A stretch of DNA of 51,572 nt from positions 1 through 51,572 of the forward strand of contig JALKBU010000287.1 in assembly GCA_023091735.1 (NCBI GenBank), in the 5' to 3' direction. Positions 1-9,254 of this stretch are shown here, one piece after another. Source of the stretch: Trichomonas tenax. Lineage: Eukaryota; Parabasalia; Trichomonadida; Trichomonadidae. The position numbers and the translations under genes are program-made. Under the pieces are notes generated by a model. The model worked only from the letters and a program-made list of their open reading frames with translations, was not told where the DNA came from and searched no databases. Every line of letters starts with the position of its first letter. Position 1 is the stretch's first letter.

Positions 1-127
1 GCCACTTACACCACTGGATAGACAACTATCAATAAGTACATGAAAGTACTTTCAAATCGAAAAAATATTGATCAGATAAAAAGTTATGAAGGTCGCGGGA
101 CTACACCGTAGAAGGAAAAATTTTCCC

Positions 128-205
128 AAATATTTTTTATATATTATGAAAAAATTAATATATTTTTTCTTTTAATAAATAATTATGACAACGACTCAAA
201 ATCTT
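128..205 (+). repeat. Left inverted repeat of the Polinton-like element
   Basis: It matches the reverse complement of 9234-9311 at 76 of 78 positions. It is almost pure A/T outside the coding part and runs through the ATG at 185 into the first seven codons of the small ORF there. A near-palindrome GGAAAAATTTTCC (114-126) lies just outside it. Confidence 0.85.
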
Positions 206-463
206 TATTCTAATTGTTTTATGGATAAAAATTTCGTATGTAATATTTCAACTTCTGATAAAAAACTTAGTCAATTATTAACAAAATTAACACGTAAATA
301 TATGTATCTGAAAAATCTTAAGAAATATCAAAAATATTGCGATTATTTAGAATACGTAGAAAAATATAGTTCAGATCCTTATAATAAAGATTATGATGAT
401 GTATTTATCGAATCAATAATTTCGCATAATTATGACGATTATTATGAACCATATGACAAATAA
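185..463 (+). CDS. Small hypothetical protein at the left end of the element
   Basis: A 92-residue ORF beginning MTTTQNL, with lysine/tyrosine-rich middle and a tail rich in Asp and Tyr (YDDVF...YDDYYEPYDK). I do not recognise a family. The start and its upstream A/T tract lie inside the left inverted repeat, and the mirror-image gene at the right end (starting at 9254 on the minus strand) begins with the same seven residues before diverging. That layout suggests the repeat supplies promoter and start to two different inward-facing genes. Coding status is plausible because the frame is intact and the neighbours are element genes, but function is unknown. Confidence 0.55.
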   Translation: MTTTQNLYSNCFMDKNFVCNISTSDKKLSQLLTKLTRKYMYLKNLKKYQKYCDYLEYVEKYSSDPYNKDYDDVFIESIISHNYDDYYEPYDK

Positions 464-545
464 TATCAAAAATAATTTTAAATTTTATTTTTGTCAAATA
501 AAAAATATATCAAAAATAATTTGGAAAATTTAGGGTATTTATAAA

Positions 546-567
546 AAATTTATATTTTTATTAAAAG
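546..567 (+). promoter_or_regulatory. T-rich start-proximal motif of the element (polymerase)
   Basis: The tract atatttttattaaaag runs straight into the ATG at 568. Similar tracts of TTTTTATTTTTATTAAA type end at the ATGs of 5373, 8946 and the minus-strand 6871, which suggests an element-specific promoter or leader signal. Confidence 0.45.
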
Positions 568-3500
568 ATGTCCGGAATCACTCATGAACAAATTAAAAAT
601 ATTTTAGATGTTTATCACATTGAAAAACATCCTAAAAATAATTTTTCCAAATATAGTCAACTATTAAAAAATCTTGGATATACTGACGATATTTATGATT
701 ATAATTCCGTTAAAAAATATATTAATATTATTCATGGTAATAAAACCAAGAAATTATTCTAAGAATTACCATTTAACGATAATACAGAATTTAATGGAAA
801 ATATTATGATCTTAGTATAGCAAATTATGGAGATTATTCTGAAATTTTTGATAAAAAATTTAAACAGGAATATCTAAACGATATGAATCCACCAGATATA
901 TCTAATGATGATAATTATATTAATCAGTTAGAGAAAATTTCTAATGAAAATCTTGAGAAAATTGTTCCACAAAATATCTCAAGAAAATCTAAAGTTAATA
1001 AAATATTCGAAAATCTTGATAATAATCCATTTGGATATAAATTGGATTTATCACAATTCGAAACTAATGATTTACCATTAGTTGGTGAAAAACTTAAAGA
1101 CTTTTATCATAAACATATTTCATCACAATCTTTAGATACACATATTGTAATACATTATAAGGTTAATGAATTCCAACAATCACAACCAATAGATAATGCA
1201 TCATTTAAGGAAAGATTTGAAAATTTATTAAATGGTAATTATGTATATAAATTAGAAGAATTACCAGCAAATGCTTCAGATGATGGTACTGAAATATATT
1301 TGGAATTTTTTGATGAAATTTATTTTACGCGTCATGAAAAAATATCTAAACCAGCAAATATGAAAAATATGAATGAAAGTGATTTTTGGCCATATAAGTC
1401 ATCCGAAAAATATTCATTATTAGCAGATACATTAAAACGTTATCAGATATTTACATCATTAACGCGTGATGATTCATCATCGCAGCCCAACAATTATGTT
1501 GGTCCAATTCGTAAAGAATTAAGATATAATTGCTTAATATATGCGTTATCTTATGTAATTTCTGATGAAAATATCTTAATGGAAATATCTAATAAATTTT
1601 TAGATTGTAAATATTGTCCAATAAACGTTTTAGCTAAAATATGTGATGAATATAAAATTTGGTGCCAATTACAATATTATGATGATAAATCTGGTAAGAT
1701 GCGTTTTGCTAATGAATCTCGCAATAAACATTTAGGACCAGATAACGGTTATAATTACAAAATAAACCTTTACACATATAAAAATCACTATTTCTTAGAT
1801 GAAACATTACCTATAAGTTCTTTCTTCATAAAACATTATGATGAAGTTGTTGCCTATGGTAATTCTCATAAATGGTCTACAGAGAAAATGTTCATGGTAT
1901 ATAAATTCCGTAATAACATTTTTGAAATCGATTCAACAAAATCACACATTAATAGTATTAACCTATTTAAATTGTTAGAAAAAATTGGGGCATTCATACC
2001 GTTATCGCATAGTGATAAAGATGTTCAAATTTCTGGTATATCTTCACAACATTTATTAAAATAAAATTCCCAATGTAATTGCTGATACAAATTTTAGATT
2101 AATGTCAGAACAAAATAATAAGAAAAAGTTTACACAACAAAATTCATATTGGTCAGCTGATTTTGAAACATGTACCAAAGATAATCGCGAAATACCGTTT
2201 ATGATATGTTTAAGTAATACTGATGGTAAAATTTCGATAACATTTAATGGTTTTGATTGTGATAAACAATTTATGGATTTTATTCCAAACAATAGTATCG
2301 TATATTTTCACAACTTAGGATTTGATGGTCGATATTAATGAAATATGGTGTGAAAAATAGTACTATGAAAGGTTCCAGAATAATTTTACAGCAACATAAA
2401 TACCAAGTTAAAAATATCGAATTACGTGATAGTTATTCTATCTTTACACAAAAATTGGCAAACTTTCCAATATGTTTCCCTGAAGCATTTGCTTATATGA
2501 ATATCCATAAAGAACTTTTCCCATATAAATATTATAATTATAATCGTGTAATTTCTAACATTGGAATAATTTCAGATGTTGGTTCAGATGATTTGCCACA
2601 ATGGAATAATAAACAGAAACAAACATTTATAGAAAATATCGATAAAATTAATGGCTGTAGACTATCAGATAATACATTTGACATGAATAAATACTGTGAA
2701 TTTTATTGTACACAAGATGTAAACGTTTTACGTATAGGTTTTAACGCATTTCGTCAGGTATGTTTATCCGAATTAATTAATATAGATATATTTAATATAA
2801 CAACGGCACCATCATTAGCAAATAAATTTTTAAATCGTGAAGTATTTTATCCAAATGGTAATTTATATGAAATTTCCTGAAATATTAAAGATTATATAAT
2901 GGGTGCTATTTATGGCGGTAGATGTATGACAAGAGATAATTTCAGATATAAAATCAAAGATAAACTTAACGATTTTGATGCGTGTAGTTTATATCCATCT
3001 GCTATGGCCAGATTATTTGAAGTTGAAGGTAAACCACAAATAATTCCAAATAATTATATCGATGATAACATTTATGATAAGAGTTCACCACATTATTAGC
3101 TTAAAAATTGTTTTGAAGAAGATCAAACAATTCCTACAGATAATAATTACATTAGTTATTTTGTTGTGGATATCGAAATTTGTTCAGTAAATAAATTCAG
3201 AGATTTCCCATTAATAGTTAAGAAAGATAAAATGGGATTGAATCATAATGTTAATGAATGTTGTAATATGCGTGTGGATCTAATTACGTTACAAGATTTA
3301 GCCAAATATCAAGAAATCTCATATAAAATAATTGGAGGAATTTACTGGTTAGGTAATAGAACACATCGAATTCGTAATGTTATTTGTAAGGTTTATGATT
3401 TACGTAGACAATATAAAAAAGAAAAGAATCCCACAAAAGAAGTTCTGAAACTTATTATGAATGCTAGTTACGGTAAATCTTTTCAGAAATCCATTAAAAC

Positions 3501-4140
3501 AAGAAATATCTATGTAAATAATTCCAAAGCAAATTATTATTTATATTCACATTGGCATCAATTTGAAGAAACATATAAAATAGAAAATTCCGATATTACA
3601 TGCTTTAAATTAAATAAAGTATTAGATACGCAATTTAATAATCCAGTATTTGGCGTAAGTGTTTTATCGATGTCTAAACGTATAATGAATGAAGTAATGT
3701 GTTTAGCTGAAGATCTTAACATACCAATTTATTATCAAGATAGTATTCATATCCAAGATAATTTAATTAATACATTAGCTGAAGAATTTAAGAAATTAGA
3801 TAACAGAGAACTTATCGGTACAGATATGGGACAATTTCATAACGATTTCGATGAATTACCTAACTGTTATTGGACTTATCACATTTCTATAGGCAAGAAA
3901 ATTTACTATGATGAATTAGAAAATTATAATGGTGAACATTCACAACATTTTAGATGTAAGGGTATTCCTGAAGAAACTATTGGAGATTATGCCAATAAAC
4001 ATTTCGATGGTAATGTTAAGAAATTATATGAATATTTATTCGATGGTCATGAAATAAACTTTGACCTATTATCTACTAGAACAAGATTTAAAATGAATAA
4101 AAATGGTGAAATTGCTCTCTGTGAAAAGTTCATGCGATAG
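568..4140 (+). pseudogene. Protein-primed family B DNA polymerase (Polinton type), broken
   Basis: This would be the replicative polymerase of the element, about 1,190 codons. N-terminal part 568-2064 has an in-frame TAA at 760-762. A frameshift follows near 2064 and a one-base frameshift near 2336; in-frame TGA (2878-2880) and TAG (3097-3099) come later. Recognisable exonuclease motifs are Exo I (WSADFETCT, about 2150-2176), Exo II (FHNLGFDGRY, about 2306-2335) and Exo III (YCEFYCTQDVN, about 2694-2730). Polymerase motif A (DFDACSLYPSAM, about 2970-3005) and motif B (NASYGK, about 3458-3478) are preserved. Motif C at 3730-3750 reads YYQDSIHI and is two residues shorter than the family's YxDTDS core, so a catalytic Asp is missing. 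Family assignment is secure; inactivity is strongly supported. Confidence 0.93.
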
Positions 4141-4150
4141 GTCAAGGTAG

Positions 4151-5335
4151 CATCATCGAAAAGCTACTGTTGGTAAATGGGATGATAAAAAAGGTTACAG
4201 AGTTGATTATTCAGATGTAAATAAAGATGGTATTGATGATATTATTGTTTATAATAAATCTGGCAAACCAATTATTATGAATGGATATAAGTTAAAACCT
4301 TCTGAATATGGTTTATATAATCAGTATTATACAGATAATACATCACCAGAAGCACGTAAGAAGGTCACACTAAATGATTATAATAAATCACTATTCACAA
4401 AAACTGAAGATGCAAATGATCCAAATCCATGGACAAATGCTATATATACACCGACAAAGACTGCTCAAAATATTGAAAAAGCTGGTTATAAGCTTAACTT
4501 CAAGCCAAAGTCCAAGATGTCTGTGTTTAGTGTATTTTGTAAACTTATTGCGCCATTAATTAAACAATATTGGGAAATGGGTGGAATACAACATTTATTC
4601 GGAGAAAATGCTGGATATAATTGTAATAAGGTATATAATAAGATTGTTTCTCCAATGGTTATTTACGGAACATTGTATTGTAGAATGATTGAAAGAGTTC
4701 ACTTTTGGTTATTAGGTAAACAAGTTGGTGGTTTAGGATATTATGAATATAAACGTAGAATAAAGGCAAATCCTGGATTACTTTGGGAATTTATGAGAAC
4801 ACAAGTTTTAAAAGAAGATGGTAAAACGTTACGTGCTGATAGAATTAACTTAAATTCAATCGTATCACATATGAAGAAAGATGAACTTAATTGGGATAGT
4901 AAGGATTTGGATGATACTACTGTTATGTTAATTGGTCCAGAAAATAAGAATAATAAAGAATTTTACAAATATCTTTCAAATGAAGAAAATGTTACAGTAA
5001 TGTTAGAAACACTTAAAGATAGGCATAATGAGAATTATGGATATTTTATTGATCTTATGTCTAAGGCTAAAGAAATTGCTCAAGTTTCTCAGAAAAATTA
5101 CTTTAAGGCAAGGATGAAGGAAGTATTTGAAGATAATATTAATTACTTTAAGTTTAATTTCCAAAATGATAATGGTATTAATCCGTTTGTAAATGTTTCC
5201 AGTCAAGATCAGAGATTAGTAGATCCACAAACAGCTTCACAGACATCACCAATAAAGTTACCACAAACAGTTTCACCAAATAATATGACAGATGATTCAA
5301 ATAATCCTAATGCAGAAGATATTAATCAGTACTAA
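4151..5335 (+). CDS. Conserved-looking Polinton-element protein with EF-hand-like loop
   Basis: The frame is open from the codon after a TAG (4148-4150) to TAA at 5335, about 394 codons. The first ATG is at 4277, but the peptide before it (RKATVGKWDDKKGYRVDYSD) looks coding, so the 5' end is probably damaged or the start overlaps the polymerase end near 4132. Near the start is DVNKDGIDD, which fits the D-x-N-x-D-G-x-x-D pattern of calcium-binding loops. The middle contains hydrophobic stretches (MSVFSVFCKLIAPLIKQYW) and the C-terminus is Asn/Gln/Pro/Thr-rich and probably disordered. I do not recognise the family. Its position between polymerase and fibre-like gene suggests a virion or DNA-associated role, which is inference only. 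Confidence 0.6.
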   Translation, partial: HHRKATVGKWDDKKGYRVDYSDVNKDGIDDIIVYNKSGKPIIMNGYKLKPSEYGLYNQYYTDNTSPEARKKVTLNDYNKSLFTKTEDANDPNPWTNAIYTPTKTAQNIEKAGYKLNFKPKSKMSVFSVFCKLIAPLIKQYWEMGGIQHLFGENAGYNCNKVYNKIVSPMVIYGTLYCRMIERVHFWLLGKQVGGLGYYEYKRRIKANPGLLWEFMRTQVLKEDGKTLRADRINLNSIVSHMKKDELNWDSKDLDDTTVMLIGPENKNNKEFYKYLSNEENVTVMLETLKDRHNENYGYFIDLMSKAKEIAQVSQKNYFKARMKEVFEDNINYFKFNFQNDNGINPFVNVSSQDQRLVDPQTASQTSPIKLPQTVSPNNMTDDSNNPNAEDINQY

Positions 5336-5353
5336 ATATATTGATCCAATTAT

Positions 5354-5372
5354 AATTTTTATTTTTAAATAA
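5354..5372 (+). promoter_or_regulatory. T-rich start-proximal motif (fibre-like gene)
   Basis: The tract aatttttatttttaaataa directly precedes the ATG at 5373 and closely matches the tracts before 568 and 8946. Confidence 0.45.
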
Positions 5373-6133
5373 ATGTTAGCAAAAATAATTAATGAAATAA
5401 ATACAGTGAAAAATCTTCAATAACAAAAACACAAATAATTAACAACGGAGAAATTACTAATGAAATTAAAGAACATGTTGTCGATAAAGTTAAAGAAATG
5501 GATAAAGATGGTTCATTACCAAATATATTATCAGATAATTTTACTACTAAAAGTTATGTAGATAATGAAATAAGTAATGTTAGAAATAGTATGCCGAAAC
5601 AAATATCATCTATATATAGTGAATTATATATTAATGGTTGGAATTATAAAAATAATACATTAAAAATAAAATTTAATAGAAATAATCCAGTAACTGATAG
5701 TAAAATTTTTATAAAGTTTTATGAATATAATCCAAAATTTATTTATGAAACGTCTTATTATTTAGAAATTATAAATAATAGTGAAATAATAATTAAATAT
5801 ACATGTATAAAAATTCATAATGAAAGTTTAACCGTAGGATCACCAGGTTATAATGACTTAAAATTTAAAATTAGATTTAGTCAATATGTAAATGATAATT
5901 ATATTATGCCACAAATCGAAATACAAATTGATAAAGAACAGTCTATGATTTATTATACAGACTATCCAACAGTTCATGTTATTAGTAATGCTACTTATGG
6001 TATTGAGGATAGTCAGGTTTCTGAAAAATTTTATAAAGATAAGTATATTAATTATAAGTATAACAATCATATTGTACAATCAGTTACAGATCTATATACA
6101 CAACCAACATCAGAAATATCCGCACCAGTATAA
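5373..6133 (+). pseudogene. Fibre-like element protein, frameshifted near its N-terminus
   Basis: Translation from the ATG at 5373 gives 16 residues (MLAKIINEINTVKNLQ) and then a stop. A second frame, open from about 5418 through the ATG at 5498 to TAA at 6133, continues with SITKTQIINNGEITNEIK. One frameshift between about 5408 and 5425 therefore breaks the gene. The segment NFTTKSYVDNEISNV is of a kind common in phage tail-fibre trimeric stalks. After it comes a beta-rich part of about 180 residues (LKIKFNRNNPV, IFIKFYEYNP, MPQIEIQIDKEQ), compatible with a knob. Role as a receptor-binding or surface fibre is inferred from the stalk-plus-beta layout, not from family recognition. Confidence 0.6.
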
Positions 6134-6193
6134 TTTTCAGACGTGCAATATTATATTAAATATTGATCCAAAAATAATAATTAAAATTTTCAT

Positions 6194-6373
6194 TTATTTA
6201 TTATCATCAATTATAATATCAATTTTTTCAGCTATTATTTTTATAGCATCATAATAATTTAACAATATTGTATTAATTTCCTGAATTTTTTCATTTATTT
6301 TTTCAAATGTAATTTGATTGTTAGATATTTCCTGTTGTAATTGTAAGATATTAAATGTTGGAAGTCTCGACAT
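6194..6373 (-). CDS. Small coiled-coil protein of the element
   Basis: A 59-residue ORF, MSRLPTFNILQLQQEISNNQ..., ending IIIDDNK. I chose the ATG at 6373 over the one at 6418 because a T-rich element-type tract (tttattttctaataaatttt) immediately precedes it. The sequence has regular Ile/Leu spacing and predicts a single long amphipathic helix. It lies tail-to-tail with the fibre-like gene, with about 60 bases between stops. Family unknown; a small structural or scaffolding role is possible but not supported by homology. Confidence 0.5.
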   Translation of the reverse strand: MSRLPTFNILQLQQEISNNQITFEKINEKIQEINTILLNYYDAIKIIAEKIDIIIDDNK

Positions 6374-6445
6374 AAAATTTATTAGAAAATAAACGCGAAT
6401 ATTATTCGTGTTAAACATTAAAATATTTTTTTCTAAATGTTTACC

Positions 6446-6871
6446 CTAATAAACTAATAAAAATCTAGCAACTAATGTTTTAATGTTTGTTTCTCTATTA
6501 CCGTATGGATTTGTGAACTATAATTTGAAACTTCTTAATGGTCTAATTATCTCATTTTTTGATAAATGTCTAGCTTCGATACCATTACAGACACAAATAG
6601 CAGAATCAAAATATTTATCACGTTCTACGAAATCAGCATGTGCCACAGTATCCGGCCAATATTTAGAACCTACTAATACTTTAATATCTTCTACAATTAT
6701 ATATTTACGATTTTTGCTTGCCGTAAATTCCGATGGTAAGTTTATCGTAACTTCATCAACTGGACTATTATCAGGTTTGTTATACCATAAATATGTTTTG
6801 GTAATATTATCTGCCAATAGATTTGTTGGAACGCAAACTATATGTTTGTCTGAATAATTTTCGTTAAACAT
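6446..6871 (-). pseudogene. Element protein of about 140 residues, possible minor capsid component
   Basis: The frame starts at ATG 6871 (MFNENYSDKHIVCVPTNLLA), meets an in-frame TAG at 6518-6520, and then stays open for 23 further codons (FTNPYGNRETN...) to a stop at 6446. The continuation looks coding, so I treat it as one gene with a premature stop. The protein is beta-rich (KYIIVEDIKVLVGSKYWP) with no membrane segment. It lies just downstream of the major capsid gene on the same strand, where a minor capsid or penton protein would be expected in Polintons; that role is inference from position only. Confidence 0.5.
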
Positions 6872-6888
6872 TTATATAAAAATAAAAT
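6872..6888 (-). promoter_or_regulatory. T-rich start-proximal motif (minus-strand gene 6871)
   Basis: Read on the minus strand the tract ttttatttttatataa ends at the ATG at 6871, matching the motif in front of the plus-strand element genes. Confidence 0.4.
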
Positions 6889-6906
6889 TATAATTATCTA
6901 AATTAT

Positions 6907-8570
6907 TTATGGGGCTTGTAAACCTTGTGGACTACCGGTCTTTATATATTGAAGTATTCCAGGACCAGCTACGAAATATGTATCACTACATAACCATATT
7001 TGTGATGGTTGTGGTTTAGATATAATTTGTGGAGAATAACCATCAATAACTTTATAATATGTATCGTTATCACCTGAATAAACTGGTTGTCTTCTAAATT
7101 GTATAGAAACATTTTGACCATCACTATCCAAACCATCAAATGTATAACCTGCATTAGATCTTTCACATTGGAAATTCAGCATAAAACTACTAGCATCACT
7201 TAACGGATTAGCATATCTGGTACCTTTGTTAGATTCATTTTTAACCATTGTTAACGAATCTTCATATTCCTTAGTACATCTCAAACCACTTGAAAGATCT
7301 GATGCGACTAACTGGTACTGTAAAATCTTGCGCCAAGTGTTGAAATAACTTGATCTGGTATATTTTTACCATTAACTGTTAATTGGACATTATCATAAAT
7401 AGGATTTTCAAATACAGTATAATCGTTATTGTGTTTAGGGAACATTACAGAAATACATGTTACGTTATTCAATGGCGTGTTAACTGTTGATTGGACATCA
7501 GCTTCTGTAGCAGCTAATAGGAATGCGTTATATTCTAATTCTTGTGATAGAATAATTAATGGTGAATTTGATAATTGGTTACGAATTAATGATAAAGCAT
7601 TATCAGTAATATTAAATCCAAACATATTGGACTTAAACATTGTAATGGACATACTATTAACCATTAACTTAAGATTTCCTGGTGCTGCTGTATATTGAAT
7701 TATATCGTTAGAAGAACCAGTTGTTGTTTTAGAAAATTTTATGATACCCTTTGCTGTATTATTTATCTGAACAAACTGATGTGTAAAACATTCCGAAGGA
7801 TTTTTAGTAAATATACCATCAATTTGTTCATTTTCTCTTATTAGTTTATAATCCTTAACTTTTTCTGGGTTTATTGAACACTATACTGATCCCTTAGATC
7901 TTGGGTAAAACTTCAATTCAAGTTCACCGATAATTTTATTAACAAGCATATCGAAAGCCTGTAAACACAAAAGATCTTCAATTGGAACATTAAGTTCAAA
8001 GTTAACTTCCTTATATCCATTATTTTCTTTGAAATCCATTAAATTAATATATGTTCCATCAATAGATTCAGAAAGATTTTCAACGTTTTCATATAATGAA
8101 TGTGTATATTTCTTAGTCTTTTTCTCATTATGTGGTTTGATAGTACTTTAAGCAAATCCTTCACGTACACATTCATTTTGCTGATATCCTGTAGATCTAT
8201 TATTACACATTATTTCTAATTGATCAAATATTTGATTACTTGATTTAAATCCAACGAAAAGTTTACACAAATGTTCTTCATCGGTAAAATCTGTAGAAAG
8301 TCCATCTAAGCGAAGATTTAACTTAACATTAAATGTAAGAAATCCATCTGACAATTGTGTGATATCAAAATCAGAATGTGTTATAGCAATTCTTGTTTTT
8401 TGTCCTTCGGTAAATGGTGCCGATTGGTCACGACAATCAACTGTACGTAATTGAAAACTTCTAGTACCATCATTAATTTGTACCAGGGATTTTAGATTCT
8501 CAAAATATTGTGCAACATTACCCTGTAAATGGTTGTTATTATTTAGCCTTGTATTAAATGCCGAATTCAT
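6907..8570 (-). pseudogene. Major capsid protein of Polinton type, broken
   Basis: About 554 codons read from ATG 8570 (MNSAFNTRLNNNNHLQGNV) to TAA at 6907. Lesions are an in-frame TAA at 8148-8150, an in-frame TAG at 7881-7883 and one frameshift near 7311-7320. The segment FVGFKSSNQIFDQLEIMCNN followed by YQQNECVREGFA is, to my recognition, typical of the Polinton double-jelly-roll major capsid protein, and the full length suits that family. Later segments are beta-rich (NVQLTVNGKNIPDQVISTLG) with an FxCTKEYEDSL-type region after the frameshift. The protein would form the capsid shell. The presence of such a gene implies descent from a virus-like, virion-forming element. Confidence 0.8.
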
Positions 8571-8638
8571 TTTAAATAAAATAAAATAAAAAAAACATAA
8601 ATAATGGTATTAATTTCAAAATTTTATTTATAATTAAA

Positions 8639-8909
8639 ATGGCTTGGGGATTTTGGAAAAAAACTAAAAGATGTTGCTAAGAAAATTAATCATGGAATTA
8701 AATCTGGGTTTAATTGATTAACAAATAATGTTGTTAAACCTGTAGCTAGTTCATTTGGTGCTCAATTCGGTAATAAAGTTAAGGAAAATTTACCAAAAGT
8801 TGGTATTGATTTTGGTGTAAATAATAATGGTGAGAGAAAATATGTGATAAATACAAATTTTGTTATATCTGATGTTGTTTCATGTGTTGTTTCTAAACTA
8901 AAACATTAA
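8639..8909 (+). pseudogene. Short amphipathic protein resembling adenovirus pVI, broken
   Basis: The ATG at 8639 reads MAWGFWKKTKRCC and stops. A one-base shift inside the A-run near 8657-8662 opens the correct frame (KDVAKKINHGIKSG), which meets a TGA at 8715-8717 and then continues to TAA at 8907-8909. The whole would be about 90 residues: a Trp/Lys-rich amphipathic N-terminal helix and a beta-like tail (YVINTNFVISDVV). Adenovirus protein VI, a membrane-lytic minor capsid protein, has a similar layout, and the gene is divergent from the capsid gene with a shared 68-base gap. Resemblance is by layout only. Confidence 0.5.
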
Positions 8910-8922
8910 AATATTGGTCTAA

Positions 8923-8945
8923 AAATAAATTTTTATTTTTATTAA
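8923..8945 (+). promoter_or_regulatory. T-rich start-proximal motif (microprotein 8946)
   Basis: The tract aaatttttatttttattaa runs into the ATG at 8946. It is the closest match to the polymerase leader at 546-567. Confidence 0.4.
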
Positions 8946-9008
8946 ATGGGATTAATACTACTGTTATTTATTATAGTTGTATATTTCAGGAATAAATCAA
9001 GCGTGTAA
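8946..9008 (+). CDS. Candidate 20-residue membrane microprotein
   Basis: The ORF reads MGLILLLFIIVVYFRNKSSV and stops at 9006-9008. It is a single hydrophobic segment followed by a basic/polar tail. It is too short for ordinary gene calling, but it is preceded by the same T-rich tract as the larger element genes, which is the main argument that it is expressed. Its 3' end overlaps the 3' end of the opposing small gene at 8997. No family can be assigned. Confidence 0.4.
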   Translation: MGLILLLFIIVVYFRNKSSV

Positions 9009-9254
9009 CACCAAATCACATTCGTTAAGTTTTAATATGATATTATTTAAGATAGTTATAACTTTATTTTTCTTAGCACGTTTTAGTTCAGAAATATTTT
9101 CATGAGCACATCCTGTAATTTTCAAAAGATTTTTATAAATAGTATATAATTTATATTTAACATTTTCTTCATCATCTACTTTAGGATTTCCACCAATGAA
9201 AATTTCATTAAATTGTTCCTATGTTAAATTAAGAAGATTTTGAGTTGTTGTCAT
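8997..9254 (-). pseudogene. Small right-end gene mirrored to the one at 185, with one premature stop
   Basis: Reading from ATG 9254 gives MTTTQNLLNLT, then TAG at codon 12, and then an open frame of about 73 codons (EQFNEIFIGGNPKVDDEENV... NECDLVLHA) ending in TGA at 8997-8999. The tail has helical character (KLYTIYKNLLKITG). The first seven residues equal those of the left-end gene because both lie inside the inverted repeat; after that the two differ. Function unknown. Confidence 0.5.

Noticed and set aside
42..53. 12-base palindrome GAAAGTACTTTC near the left edge
   Set aside because: Short palindromes are expected in AT-rich DNA and nothing else marks this site.
568..4140. Alternative genetic code with reassigned stop codons in the Polinton-like element
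   Set aside because: All three stops occur as interruptions, real frameshifts are also present, and intact host genes use the same stops for termination.
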